NCBI GenBank assembly: GCA_949987705.1
Contig: OX465284.1
Location: forward strand, 67,813,470 to 67,877,469
Reading direction: 5' to 3'
Length of the DNA stretch: 64,000 nt
Source: Thereva unica
Taxonomy: Eukaryota > Arthropoda > Insecta > Diptera > Therevidae
Position 1 is the stretch's first letter, and each line of letters begins with the position of its first letter. Below, piece after piece: positions 34,141 to 43,784 of the stretch. The notes beneath the pieces are model-generated. The model worked only from the letters and a program-made list of their open reading frames with translations. It was not told where the DNA came from and ran no database searches. The position numbers were made by a program, and so were the translations under genes.

Positions 34141-34420
34141 AAAAAAAACAATATATTTTTTCTTAAATTTACTAAAAGTTGAATAACTCCTACTTCCAAA
34201 AAGGCCTCAAACGCGAATCAAAACTTGCCCACTATACTACCTACTTGTGTAATAATTGAACTCAGTGTTAATTTGCATTGGAGGCCTTTTCTGATTTTTT
34301 GTTTATCCAATATTTTAAATTCAATATTGTTAGGTGTTGCCTCACTTTTGACACTCACTGAATATTCTAAATGAAGTCACCCAAGTTTCAAGCTCGGTTT
34401 ACAAGACAAGCACTCGGGCC

Positions 34421-35471
34421 CAGTGGCGGATTAACCATTAGGCAGACCTAGGCAGGTGCCTAGGGGCCCCGGTGGTAAAGGGGCCCCCGATGCCGAAAGC
34501 CAAAAAGAAAACCTTGTCACGTTTAGACTGATTTTACTTGCTTTTGGGAAAAATAACTCAAGTCAAATTAATGCATTTCTTTATGAGTCATTACAGAAAA
34601 TGTTAGAGGAACTTCGTAATAAGTTCGATGACTTTGAAGAAAAAACGAGACTTGTCTTACCTAACGTCGACTATGCAAAAAGTCACACTCGAAAGCGATC
34701 AAGAAAAAACCAAGCAAACGATAGTAATGCTCCTGAAGTAAACCTGTCACCTCGTGATGATTTCAGGATAAAAACATTTCTTGTAGTTATTGATAAGATT
34801 ATCGTTGAAATCAACGGAAGAGGACAGGTTTATAAGGAGATTTACAAAAACTTCTCATTTCTAAATGATTTTTCATTAACGGATGATGAGTATGAAACCG
34901 CGACTGAAAACTTGGTGCGCATTTATTCTAACGATTTAGAATATTTTGCTCTCGAGCTGAAACAGTTCCACCATTATGTTAAATCGAGATACGGAAATGC
35001 GTAAAAATCTCATGGCAAATTATATGAGATTATCGTTGAAGACAAACTTATCAATGTATTTTCGAACGTTGAAGTAGCTCTTCGAATATTCCAGACAATG
35101 ATAACGGTTTGTTCGGCAGAACGTTCGTTTTCAGGGTTGAAACGAATTAAGGCTGCTCAAAGAGCTACTATGCAACAAGAGTGACTAGACATGTTAAGTA
35201 TTCTTTTTATTGAATCCGACATTTTGAGAAAAATTGATTTCGATGATGTGATCGATAAATTCAGCGAGTCGAAATGCAGGAAAAAGTGTGTATAAAGTCA
35301 ATTTAAGCGAATCGTAAATATTAATTATAAGAATTCTAAGTGTATGAATAAATTTATTAAAAAAAACTTATTTCTGCCATTTTTTTATTTTTTACCGGGG
35401 GGGAGGGCTAAAAATAGGGGGCCCCACATTTGCAATCGCCTAGGGCCCCGCAGAAGCCTAATCCGCCTCTG
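34421..35471 (+). mobile_element. hAT DNA transposon, internally deleted, 1051 bp
   Basis: Ends CAGTGGCGGATTA and TAATCCGCCTCTG are inverted repeats of hAT type. The 8-bp duplication CTCGGGCC is intact at 34413-34420 and 35472-35479, so the insertion is well bounded. Interior contains the middle and C-terminal part of a transposase and lacks the N-terminal zinc finger and first catalytic region. The intact duplication suggests fairly recent mobilisation in trans. Confidence 0.9.
34500..35275 (+). pseudogene. hAT (ZMYM1-like) transposase remnant
   Basis: Transposase remnant inside the hAT element. An open frame to 35004 includes LSPRDDFRIKTFLVVIDKII, YKEIYKNFSFLNDFSL and a stop, all typical of the region before the dimerisation domain in ZMYM1-like (DUF4371-type) hAT transposases. 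After the stop another stretch reads VCSAERSFSGLKRIK, then SILFIESDILRKIDFDDVID, the conserved hAT C-terminal dimerisation motif (ERSFSxLKxIK), itself broken by one stop. The first catalytic Asp region is absent. The first ~15 codons of the open frame are derived from the inverted repeat and not from the protein. Confidence 0.82.
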
Positions 35472-35729
35472 CTCGGGCCGATCAGAAAAATCATTTTTAT
35501 CCGCTCTAGGCATAATCGAAGTTCGCTTTAAGTAAGCTTCAAGCTGTCATGGAAACGTAGATACTAATAGTTTTTACAATTTAAACGTGAGGAGTAGAAG
35601 AATCCATATCTACATATATACCAAAATAACATTTTAGCGTGCTGCGCGCTTGTATTACTGTTGCTTGACAATGCACGGATATGGTAGTTTTGACTTTTTG
35701 GGATTCAAGCTTGTTTCGGTCCCCTAGAC

Positions 35730-36016
35730 CAGTGATTCTCAACTGGTGGTACGCGTACCCTTTGAGGGTACGCGGAAATGGGGTACGCTAGAATATATTT
35801 GTTACAAGAGTTCTTGAATAATGATTTAAAATTTGCAGCCAGCAACGACGCTCGATAGTACTGCATTTGTGGCTGTAGTATTTTGGAACACTAGTGTCCA
35901 AATATGGAACACTGAGTCACAGACAGGGGGAGCAGCGGTGGGCTATCGGCAAACTTGGGGTACTCATAATTAATGATACACGTACCCCTTGGGTTCAAAA
36001 AGGATGAGAATCCCTG
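35730..36016. mobile_element. hAT-type MITE, 287 bp
   Basis: Ends CAGTGATTCTCA and TGAGAATCCCTG are short inverted repeats, and the subterminal GGTACGCGTACC/GGTACACGT-like sequence is typical of a widespread hAT MITE type. Flanks CCCTAGAC (35722-35729) and TCCTAGAC (36017-36024) are an 8-bp duplication with one mismatch. Non-coding. Confidence 0.82.
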
Positions 36017-36149
36017 TCCTAGACGATTAGTACGCAGGGATGTAGGGTTTTAACTTTTTTCGCAATCACTCTATTCTCGGGGCCTCCTGTGGCCAAATCG
36101 TCCCAGTTCCCCTCTTTTTGACGGTCCTGGGCATATCACTCCACTATCT
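36017..36149. other. Short intron spacer
   Basis: Non-coding spacer between the MITE and a LINE tail. Confidence 0.3.
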
Positions 36150-36375
36150 CAAGCTAACCTCGACGGTTGTGGCTCAGACGGCTGCTTAAAAACCAAGAGT
36201 TCAACCGCTAAGCTCACTGCCTTCTGCGGGCTACTCTAAAAACCCTATCATATCCATTTTATATCTTCAAGCTTAGCTTGCTACTGACATAGCACCATGA
36301 GCGAACGAGTTGATGGACTGGTAGTATAAAGAAGTAGACCTAAACTTAGTCTTTCACACATAAAAATCGTGTCTT
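36150..36375 (+). mobile_element. LINE 3' end fragment
   Basis: Contains CAAGCTTAGCTTGCTACTGACATAG-like wording, GATGGACTGGTAGTA and ends CACACATAAAAAT. It matches the 3' end family at 44900, 52030, 57205 and others, plus orientation. Confidence 0.6.
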
Positions 36376-36427
36376 GTATGCGACATCAGTCTTTCAATAA
36401 AATCCTTTGTAGGACTAGTGGCTTGTA

Positions 36428-36640
36428 TTTTCAGGGGTGATTCCTGGATATCTTTGAAAAAAGGGAGCTATCCCCATTATCCACTATGATACAGGGTTTT
36501 ACGGGAAAAATAAACTTGAGTAACTCCATTTAGAAAATATGTAGCTTCTAAGAACAAGATAAAATTCAATATTTCTCGCTTTTTCAGCGTGTTGCGATTA
36601 ACAGTTTTGTGGTGAGATATTTTATGCTTAGGAGGCAAGT
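36428..36640 (-). mobile_element. Partial copy of the 515-bp element
   Basis: TTTCAGGGGTGATTCCTGGAT and TATCCACTATGATACAGGG match the interior-to-end part of the element at 8082 in reverse. The right side to about 36560 also resembles 34170-34200. Confidence 0.55.
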
Positions 36641-37029
36641 TTTTTGCTACAATTTTTACTGTACATCGAATATTATTTCAGATAACAAAATCTCCAGATC
36701 TTGAATAGAAATTAATCCCCCCCCCTGAATCTGCCCCTGTATAATCATGCCATCTTAGGTTGTCGATAAAACGGAGAAAATCCTTAAAAACAACTTCCAT
36801 CTTTCTCATGCACACAGAATCAAGTTTGGGAAAATAAGACTAACACACCTCAAGTATGACATAATTAGACCAATCACAAGCATTCAGGTGTGAGAAGGCT
36901 AGAGCTTACCTATAGTTGACGTAGGCAACCATAGACTTTTTGACCTTTTGAACTCTACTCGTGTGACTATAGCAACTAAATTTAGAATTAAACTCAACAC
37001 TGGTTTCCGACAGAGTCCACATAAGGCAA

Positions 37030-37660
37030 GATGACATCATTTATTACAATTATTACTTATGTAGATTTGCACATCATCAGTATATACAGATGTGCTCCTA
37101 ATTACAAGAGGAAAATCATTAATGTAGATGCTGAACAGCAAGGGACCTAGAATAGAGCCTTGAGGAACACCACAGTCTAGAAATATGGGCTCGGAAAATT
37201 TATCATGGATTTTAACGATTTGAGAGCGATCAAATAAGTAGCTTAGAATTAATTTCACTGCAGTAGAACGAAGACCGAAATTACTACCTAATTTCTGCAA
37301 GTGCTTTACATCAACCGAATCAAATGCTTTCGAGAAGTCCAGTAAAGTTAAGAACTACTGTTATCTAAAGCATCATATCAAAAGGAACTTTTAGTAGTGC
37401 AGTTTCACAACTGTGTCCAGATATAAAGCAAGATCACCATTTAGAAAGAAGACAGTTTTCTTCAATAAGCGAAATAAGTTGCTCAAATAATAAGTTGCTT
37501 TTTCTCATACTTTTAACAAGAAACATAGAAGACTAATTGGACGAAAATCAGAGCGTTGCAAAGAGGAAACCGTTTTTGGAATAGGTACCACCAACGCCAG
37601 CTTCCATTGTAGTGGGAATTGCGAATACGTAAGATAGTAATTGAAGATATAAACGGATTA
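37030..37660 (-). pseudogene. LINE reverse transcriptase fragment
   Basis: Minus-strand CR1/Jockey-group RT. Leftward from about 37600: PIPKTVSSLQRSDFRPISLL in one frame, a degraded GHSCETALLKV near 37400, a SKAFDSVDVKHLQKLGS-type block with the first catalytic Asp near 37330, DCGVPQGSILGPLLFSIYIN near 37170, and VYTDDVQIYI near 37070, where the usual Ala of YADD is Thr. Several frameshifts. The strongest open piece is 37037-37300. Confidence 0.78.
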
Positions 37661-38109
37661 TTGTATTTGATATAAACGGAGCTTTTATAAACTTGTCGGT
37701 CGTTCCTTCTGTTTGATTTACTTATTGTGTGGTGGGAGTTTTGCAAAAATTTGACATATAGTAGAGAGAGAGTGAAATTGTAACTTAAAAATGATGTAAC
37801 CGGAACTTTTTTTTTCATTTCTTACATGCATCTTAGTCGAAAACCGAAAAGTTTGGAAAAATCAAATGCTGGCATAGCGAGAAAAATTCATAAAAGTGCA
37901 CTTTACTGCACTTTTTTCCCTCTTAGGAAGTCAAAGGCAACGCAAGATAATAATATTATACATATATTGCTATATTATAGCAGTTCAACTGAGCTAGATA
38001 ACGGCATGGGATCAACGGAATTTGAGCCTGTTCAAGTAATGCGGCAAGGTTTGTTAGTCATGCAGGTCGTGTAGATTTCTTAGGGAAATAAGGAGAAATC
38101 TCTTCTGAA

Positions 38110-38321
38110 CTGGTTCGATCCTGCTGCTTACTGGGAATATCGGATCCCAGATAGGACATGCATATTACAGGATAGAGCAGACTGTAAATGTGATAGATTG
38201 GAGATGAAAATATTGAAAAGAAGAGGAGCAAGATGACTACCTTGAGGAACGCCATAGGTTACTTCAATCTCATTAGATAGAAATCCTTGGAATCTGAAAA
38301 CCTGTATTTTCCGTTCAGATA
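38110..38321 (-). pseudogene. LINE reverse transcriptase, downstream part
   Basis: Minus-strand RT continuing after the TA element. It reads IQVFRFQGFLSNEIEV, then TYGVPQGSHLAPLLFNIFIS, the GVPQGS motif block, and degenerates into a stop near 38118 before the YADD motif. Confidence 0.72.
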
Positions 38322-38576
38322 TGAAGACCCTCGGGGAAAAACCAACTTAGTCCAAAAAATAAAATTCCAAAAAATAAAAGTTTTTTCCCTCATTCCCATG
38401 GACTCAGTTGGTTCTTCCCCGAACCTTTTATTATTGCCCGTTTATTTTGTCAGGACTACGTTGGTTTTTCCCCATAGTTAATACCTTGAATTGTACACCT
38501 TAGCAGCTAACAGATGGACTGAATTCTCTGATTTTTGAAAAAGTGGACTAAGTTGGTTTTTCCCCGAGGATCTTCA
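38322..38576. mobile_element. Tc1/mariner-type MITE, 255 bp
   Basis: Inverted ends TGAAGA(C/T)CCTCGGGGAAAA run for about 36 bp with one or two mismatches. TA is duplicated at 38320-38321 and 38577-38578. Removing the element plus one TA restores the LINE reading Leu-Lys-Ser-Tyr-Leu-Asn-Gly on the minus strand. Non-coding; the Tc1/mariner assignment rests on the TA duplication and length. Confidence 0.85.
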
Positions 38577-38790
38577 TATGATTTTAACCATTCTAGGGCA
38601 AAACCTGATATTCTAAATAATAAAATGATTTTCTAATAAAAATGCATGGTTCACTCGATCAAAGGTCTTGCTTAAATGAGTGTACACAACATCCAATTGG
38701 TGGCCGCTTTCCATGCCGTATAGCAGTTCGGGGTAAAGACCATAAGGTTATAAGTTGTTGAACACCCTTTCCGAAAGCCGCGACTTCAAG
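38577..38790 (-). pseudogene. LINE reverse transcriptase, upstream part
   Basis: Same minus-strand copy before the insertion: GHQLDVVYTHLSKTFDRVNH with the first catalytic Asp (normally SKAFDRVNH), then SGFALEWLKS running into the element. One stop lies between them. Confidence 0.72.
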
Positions 38791-39027
38791 TACTTTATGT
38801 TTGTTTTATAAATTTCAATTTAATTGCAATTTAATAATAGGTATGCATTTCATTATTTAATATGAAGACCAAACATCATAATCCGACGCCGATAGTGTTT
38901 GTGAAAAAAAGTCTTGCTCTTGGTCTGCAAGCATTGCCAAGTCTTAGTCTTTTAGCAAGACCAAGACCATTTTTGCTCATCACTAATTTCAAGTGTTAAT
39001 ATCTCGAAAACTAAGCGCTTCCTTTCT
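38791..39027. other. Intron spacer
   Basis: AT-rich, nothing recognised. Confidence 0.3.
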
Positions 39028-39160
39028 GGTAATTTTTATGTGAAAGATGATTCACGCCATGATCGTCCAGAAAAGGCTGAAATTCTTGAAAAAGTCAATC
39101 AAAATAGGCATGTTATCAATGTTGATATTGGTATGGAGCTAGACATTGACCGGTAAACTT
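39028..39160 (+). pseudogene. mariner transposase N-terminal fragment
   Basis: A short plus-strand frame reads SGNFYVKDDSRHDRPEKAEI and NRHVINVDIGMELDID before a stop. This is the linker and second helix-turn-helix of a mariner-family transposase (GxFxVKDxxRxGRP ... IAxELNI). No catalytic domain follows in the same family. Confidence 0.65.
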
Positions 39161-39253
39161 TTTGAACCGTTTTGAGGCATTTTTTTCAGTAGAGATTTTA
39201 TGACAGATCTCGCATGAGTTGAGTAAAGCTGCTATGGTATTTTTGTTCAGTAT

Positions 39254-40010
39254 TTGTTTGACATTTCAACATGGAAAGACTTATCCCGGTACATCTTCTA
39301 CAAATTGTTCAACTATATTACGAAAATCAGCGTTGTACGAGGAATGCTTAGATCAACTTATGATGTCCATAATCGATCTATCAAACGAACAATTCGTTAC
39401 ACCATAGAAAAATTTGAAGCCCAACTTTTATTAATAGGTGATAATACGCGACTATGTAGGCCGCATCCAGCATGCATCCGTGATGACCGCGATGAATCGT
39501 TTTTGCGCCTTTCTCGGTCGACCTTCTGAACCGTCACAGTTTCAGTGTTTGAACTCTTGAAAATCTTGAAGAAGGTCCATTGCCTTCGACCAAAATATTT
39601 TTCAGCGATGCATATTTCTGGGATAATGGCTAGGCCAATAACTTAAACTGTGTTTGGGCTGAAGAGCAAGCCGCAGGGGCTCAAGAAGTGCCATTACATC
39701 TAGACAAAATAACGGTTTTAGGTGGTTTATGGGCTGGTGGAATTATCGGTTCATATTGCATCAAAAATGAGGCCGGTCGAAACGTAAATGTGAAAGGCGC
39801 CCGTTATCGCAGAGTAAACGCTGTATGAAATTGAAGTCGGTGATCTTGCCGACATTGCTTCCATCAAGCCGGCACTACTTAGGTACCACATAGCCTGTGA
39901 AACCATGGCTTTATTGAGAGAACAATTGCGTAAGCAGTTTATTTCATGTTTCGGATCGGTGAATTGCCAATTGATATCACACTTCTAGAGTTATTCTTTG
40001 CAGCTCCGTC
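39254..40010 (+). pseudogene. Tc1/mariner-superfamily transposase pseudogene with DUF4817-like start
   Basis: Degenerate plus-strand copy. The beginning, with HNRSIKRTIRYTIEKFEAQL near 39365, matches the helix-turn-helix (DUF4817) region. Later frames show FSDAYFWDNG near 39603 (the catalytic SDExHFxLNG block, altered), ITVLGGLWAGGIIGSYCI near 39710 (VTVWCGLWAGGIIGPYFF block) and NVKGARYRRV near 39800. The second catalytic Asp block is unreadable. Many shifts and stops. Confidence 0.68.
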
Positions 40011-40104
40011 AAGTGAAAGGCTACATAGATAAGCCGACTAGGTTGAGAAATTGGAAGCCAACGCGCCATTCGCCAAATACCACTCGAACGCGTCAAATTG
40101 GGAC

Positions 40105-40290
40105 TTCAGACCCGAGTAAAAATATGCGTAGCAGGACCATGCACACCTTTAGCGCACACGTTTTTAGATTTCCATGGTTCTGCAAGCATGTGCATATATC
40201 TAGCGCGAGCAATTTGTAGATTTTCATGCCTCTAGCGAGAGCGTTAAAACTTCCGGCGGGAGCGTGAATATCCATGTGGCATGCGGATTT
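40105..40290 (+). repeat. Module shared with the 5S-containing repeat family
   Basis: CCCGAGTAAAAAT near 40113 and TTTTTAGATTT / GATTTTCATGCCTCTAGCGAGAGCG-like words near 40158 and 40210 recur around the 5S-like repeats at 45676, 57596 and 61768. No 5S-like part is present here. Confidence 0.5.
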
Positions 40291-41593
40291 GTTAGCTATG
40301 GGTGCTTATAAAGCATGTGCTTTAAAGAAAATTGACCAGCTACATTATTTTTGCTCGAGTTAGGCTTTCTTCGAAAGAACCCTGTGGAAACTACCTCATT
40401 AAGTTTTTCAACCAAAATCCACAGAAGTTCTCCACCGGTGGCATCATGACGCCATCCGAAAAATGGCGTAACATTTTCGATAATAATGGAGCACATTTGT
40501 TTTAAATAAATTCATTTTCACACTATAAGACAACCTTTGAAATTTTACTTAAAAAACGCCACCAACTTTCTCCAAGACCTAATACCCAACCACATAAATA
40601 CCATTGTGAAAAAAAATCAAAACAGAAGTTGCTGCAAAGAAAAAACTTGAACCCGAAAAAATGCGTTTCTATGATAGACTTCAATCTAACACTGACCCTG
40701 AACGTGTAGGTGCCAATCCTCGTAAATCATAGTTGTGCCCCACGAATACGTAGTGTGAACTCTAAGTTCAACATCAAATTTTTTTGCTCCATAGAGCTGG
40801 TCATGCCATTCAATATGATTGCTGTTATCGGGGTTGTAAACGAAGTGAAAACAACACAATCAAACATTAATTGATGAACGAGAGTTGAAAGAGTCGCATC
40901 AAAAACAAATTGTAGATTATTATATCTCAATAGCAGCGTTTGTAAAAGTTATTCACAAGCAACGAGTGGAGAGCCCCTTAAGGTAGCGACGACTTCAAAC
41001 TGACAATTAGTATTTCTTCACTAACGCAGGAGACACAATGGAATTTAAAGTAGAAAAACACAATGCCGTTTCCTTGAGAGAGAATCCGACTGAAAATTCA
41101 ATTCAACGGAAAATTGATAAAAGATTTGTTAGCCAAACATGAAACTAACGAACCGACCGTGTCATTTATAGTCACGGATTCAATCGGGATCCTTCACTGG
41201 CCAAAAAAGAAGTTTCCACTTGAGTTTGTCCATTGGCGCAAAAACTCGATTTAGTTAAATGAAGGCAGCCTTAGGAAAAAGTGTGACGGGCGTACCCAGG
41301 TCCCTATTTAGCTCCACAAAGCGAAAATTAATTACCGGTCCAGCAAAGGCTTTGTCCCCCACGCCGTCTATAAAAGTGATTCGTCGCCGTGTTTTTCTTG
41401 AATCTTTGACTATTGGACCGATATAACGGAAGCCCTGCAGAAGAATGAAACGCAATTTTCCTTCTACTCGGTTCAAAAAAAGGAAAGACTTTCTTCTTTC
41501 GAGGAGAGTTCAACGAAGCCACGCGAATCACCTGTGCAATCTCACTCCGGCGTCGCATGCACGTGTTCTGGGTAATGTCTGTAACTAAGGAGA
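40291..41593. other. Intron, nothing firmly recognised
   Basis: Non-coding. A frame near 40655 reads EKMRFYDRLQSNTDPERVG followed by a stop; I do not recognise it. Confidence 0.3.
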
Positions 41594-41611
41594 TGTGTGT
41601 GTGTGTGTGTA
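41594..41611 (-). repeat. CA dinucleotide tract near the LIM1 exon donor
   Basis: (TG)n on the + strand, so (CA)n in the transcript, starting about 17 bases inside the intron after the donor at 41628. Intronic CA tracts near 5' splice sites can bind hnRNP L-type proteins; a role here is only inferred. Confidence 0.8.
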
Positions 41612-41628
41612 TTTCAAACTGAACTTAC

Positions 41629-41824
41629 CTAAAAAAATCGTTTCTACAATAGAGCTTCGCCTCTCGACTAAAGCACTTGTCTGTTAGGGGTTGAAGACAC
41701 TCACAGCACCGGACGCACGACGCATGCCAGCCCCGTTCCAAGACATTTAATAAAAATTTATCTAAAATGGGTTTGTTGCATCCTGCGCAGGGGTCGCCCA
41801 GACCCACCGACGGCTCCCCTCGAC
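41629..41824 (-). CDS. Lim1: Lim1 exon: LIM domain 1
   Basis: First LIM domain of Lim1, 196 bp. The acceptor is TGTACTTTCAG (ends 41825) after a long pyrimidine tract; the donor is AG|GTAAG at 41629-41628. Phase 1 in, phase 2 out, matching the LIM2 exon. It begins with a short [11 protein letters not shown] leader and continues [20 protein letters not shown]. Zinc ligands: C-x2-C (CAGC), H-x2-C (HASC), C-x2-C and C-x2-D (CRND) at the end. The sequence runs in frame upstream of the acceptor to an ATG at 42098, but that stretch has no LIM-family feature and the splice signal is strong, so I place the start codon in an upstream exon that I could not identify. Confidence 0.95.
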
Positions 41825-42690
41825 CTGAAAGTACACAAAATAAAGAAAATGAAATTAATGACCGCCAACACAAATCAAAGGCTAGATTATCTTCTAGATG
41901 GGTCCGAGTCGAGTCGCCCAGTGCGGCGGAGAGAGCCGAGGAGGCGACTGGATCTCCTCCACTTAAATCATTTTCCCAGTGATGGAGATGACGGCATAAA
42001 TAGGCGTAGGAAATCAACACGGATTTGTGCAAACGCTTGACCAATTTTCGATTCGTTTCACTTTTTACGGACGTGGAAGCCAAAAATCTTAAAGTCATCC
42101 ATCATTATATCATTTACCGGGGCTAAAACTCAATTTGTGGCTCGTTGAAATAATATTCTCTCCTGCGCAAGCCGACCGCGGTAAATGGGATTTTTAGCGC
42201 GAGATTTGATCACAGCTTGTTAATATGAGTGCGAGCACTTCTGCTGTCCACGGTTTTTGTGCCTGCTTAACGAGAAGAACTTAATAATGACCAATTAGGG
42301 TGCGATCAAAATGTGCTTACGGAGTAATGGTATCGATCAATTTACTTGTGGGGTAGATATTGACGTCGTGCTGCTCACACGTTGACTATGTTTTATCTAA
42401 CTTCAATATTTAATAGATGGTACATCTGGACGACCTGTTGTCTTCACTAACTCATAATTATCAAAAGTGACAATTTCCTCAATTATTTCCGCCTGGTACA
42501 TTAGGCAGTAAGTCCTTTTAGGTGATCATGTTCTGACTTTACTGTATCCAGCTCAACACGCCTATCTGAGTGGTAGATTAATGCCGTCTAGTGGGGAGTG
42601 ATGTGCAACCTGATGGCGGATGCTCAGGTATGGCGCCTCCCATCTCTTACTTCCAATCTTCTACTGCGACCATAGCCGGCGGATAATGTG
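41825..42690. other. Upstream intron or 5' region of Lim1
   Basis: Sequence directly upstream of the LIM1 exon with no transposon signature. A stretch at 42110-42360 holds TTAATATGAGTG, GACCAATTAGG and GTATCGATCAATTTAC words that may be regulatory; this is not supported further. Confidence 0.3.
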
Positions 42691-42694
42691 AGAT

Positions 42695-42747
42695 GGTGGG
42701 TAGTACTACCCACCCGGAAAATTCTGGGTGGGTAAAACTACCCACCC
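42695..42747. repeat. Two adjacent palindromes
   Basis: A perfect 20-bp palindrome GGTGGGTAGTACTACCCACC at 42695-42714, followed by GGGTGGGTA at 42726-42734 pairing with TACCCACCC at 42739-42747 around a 4-base loop. Both use the same half-site GGGTGGGTA. Confidence 0.85.
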
Positions 42748-43016
42748 GAAATTTGAGAGTAAGGGAGCGTGTGACATGAAGGATGCTCTGGTTCCCGCCC
42801 ATATTCGCCAATCTCATACAATAAAAGTCACACCAGTCACAGCGCTGAGCCACTATGCTCGAAAAGTTGGAGGATTTTTCTAAATACATTTCTATATTAC
42901 ATTTCCACTCAAGAACTGCGTGTGATCGTAATTCTCCCCACTCCTTCGTAGTCCATTTATCCATTGTTGGGATAAGTCTGGATAAGTCAGGATACATCGA
43001 CTCCTAACAAACTCGT

Positions 43017-43244
43017 CTAACTTGTCTTGCCGTTACGTGCGTCATCTACCGCCGCACTGAATTTGCATCCCTCTAACATATTCTGGATCATTGAGATGCA
43101 TATGCCTTCTCTCGCTTGTACCTCTATGGGTATAATTCCCGCTATCACGCACGCCGCATTGTTGGATATGGTCCTAAATGCGCAGGACGCGCGAAAGACG
43201 CTAAACTGAGAGACAGATACAAACATACGTTGGTGCGTACGGCG
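43017..43244 (-). pseudogene. R1-like LINE ORF2 C-terminal fragment (left part)
   Basis: Minus-strand frame with RTHQRMFVSVSQF, SCAFRTISNNAACVIAGIIP and IEVQAREG. This corresponds to the post-RT region of R1-type LINEs (RVxxAYRTVSxxAAxVIAGxxPIDxxARE). It is cut at 43244 by the Transib-like element; the earlier RT part of the same lineage lies at 44330-44640. Confidence 0.78.
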
Positions 43245-43779
43245 CACAGTGGGCGGAAACGATCAAAATTACGCGCGGGGCAGAAAAAAACGTCCAAATT
43301 AAGTCTTTCTTTTTTTTAAATACTCGTTATTATGTCCGCTATCTTGTATCACTGCGGAAATCCAAATTTATAGGGGTAAAAACCACCCCTAAAGGGTTTG
43401 TTGAGGACTGCATTTTTGTTAAGAAACCCAGTTGATAGAAGTTGCTCTGCCCAGGGTTAGGTAGGTTAGCCTGCTTGGGGGTTGGTAGGGGTGGTTTTTA
43501 AGGGTTGTAAGGGTCTGTGGTAAGGGCCTGTCTGTTCTTAAGGAATGCATATTTGTTAATAAACCAAGTTGATAGAAGTCGCTCTGCCCAGGGTTAGGTA
43601 GGTTAGCCTGCTTGGGGGTGGGTTGACCGCTTTAGGGGTGGTTTTTACCCCTATAAATTTGGATTTCCGCAGTGATACAAGATAGCGGACATAATAACGA
43701 GTATTTAAAAAAAAGAAAGACTTAATTTGGACGTTTTTTTCTGCCCCGCGCGTAATTTTGATCGTTTCCGCCCACTGTG
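43245..43779. mobile_element. Transib-like palindromic element, 535 bp
   Basis: The element begins CACAGTGGGCGG and ends CCGCCCACTGTG. Inverted repeats of about 158 bp at each end are nearly identical. Flanking CGGCG at 43240-43244 and 43780-43784 is a 5-bp target duplication. Ends of the CACWNTG type with 5-bp GC-rich duplications are the known signature of Transib transposons, relatives of the RAG recombinase, and CACAGTG equals the V(D)J signal heptamer. The centre (43403-43621) holds two near-copies of a block with GCTCTGCCCAGGGTTAGG. Non-coding, so its transposase must be supplied in trans. Confidence 0.85.
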
Positions 43780-43784
43780 CGGCG

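Noticed and set aside
39254..40010. Working transposase gene
   Set aside because: Many frameshifts and stops, and altered or missing catalytic blocks.
41830..42098. In-frame extension of the LIM1 exon to an ATG at 42098
   Set aside because: The extension shows no LIM-family similarity, and a strong acceptor (pyrimidine tract plus TTTCAG) lies at 41825. Kept only as an open question.
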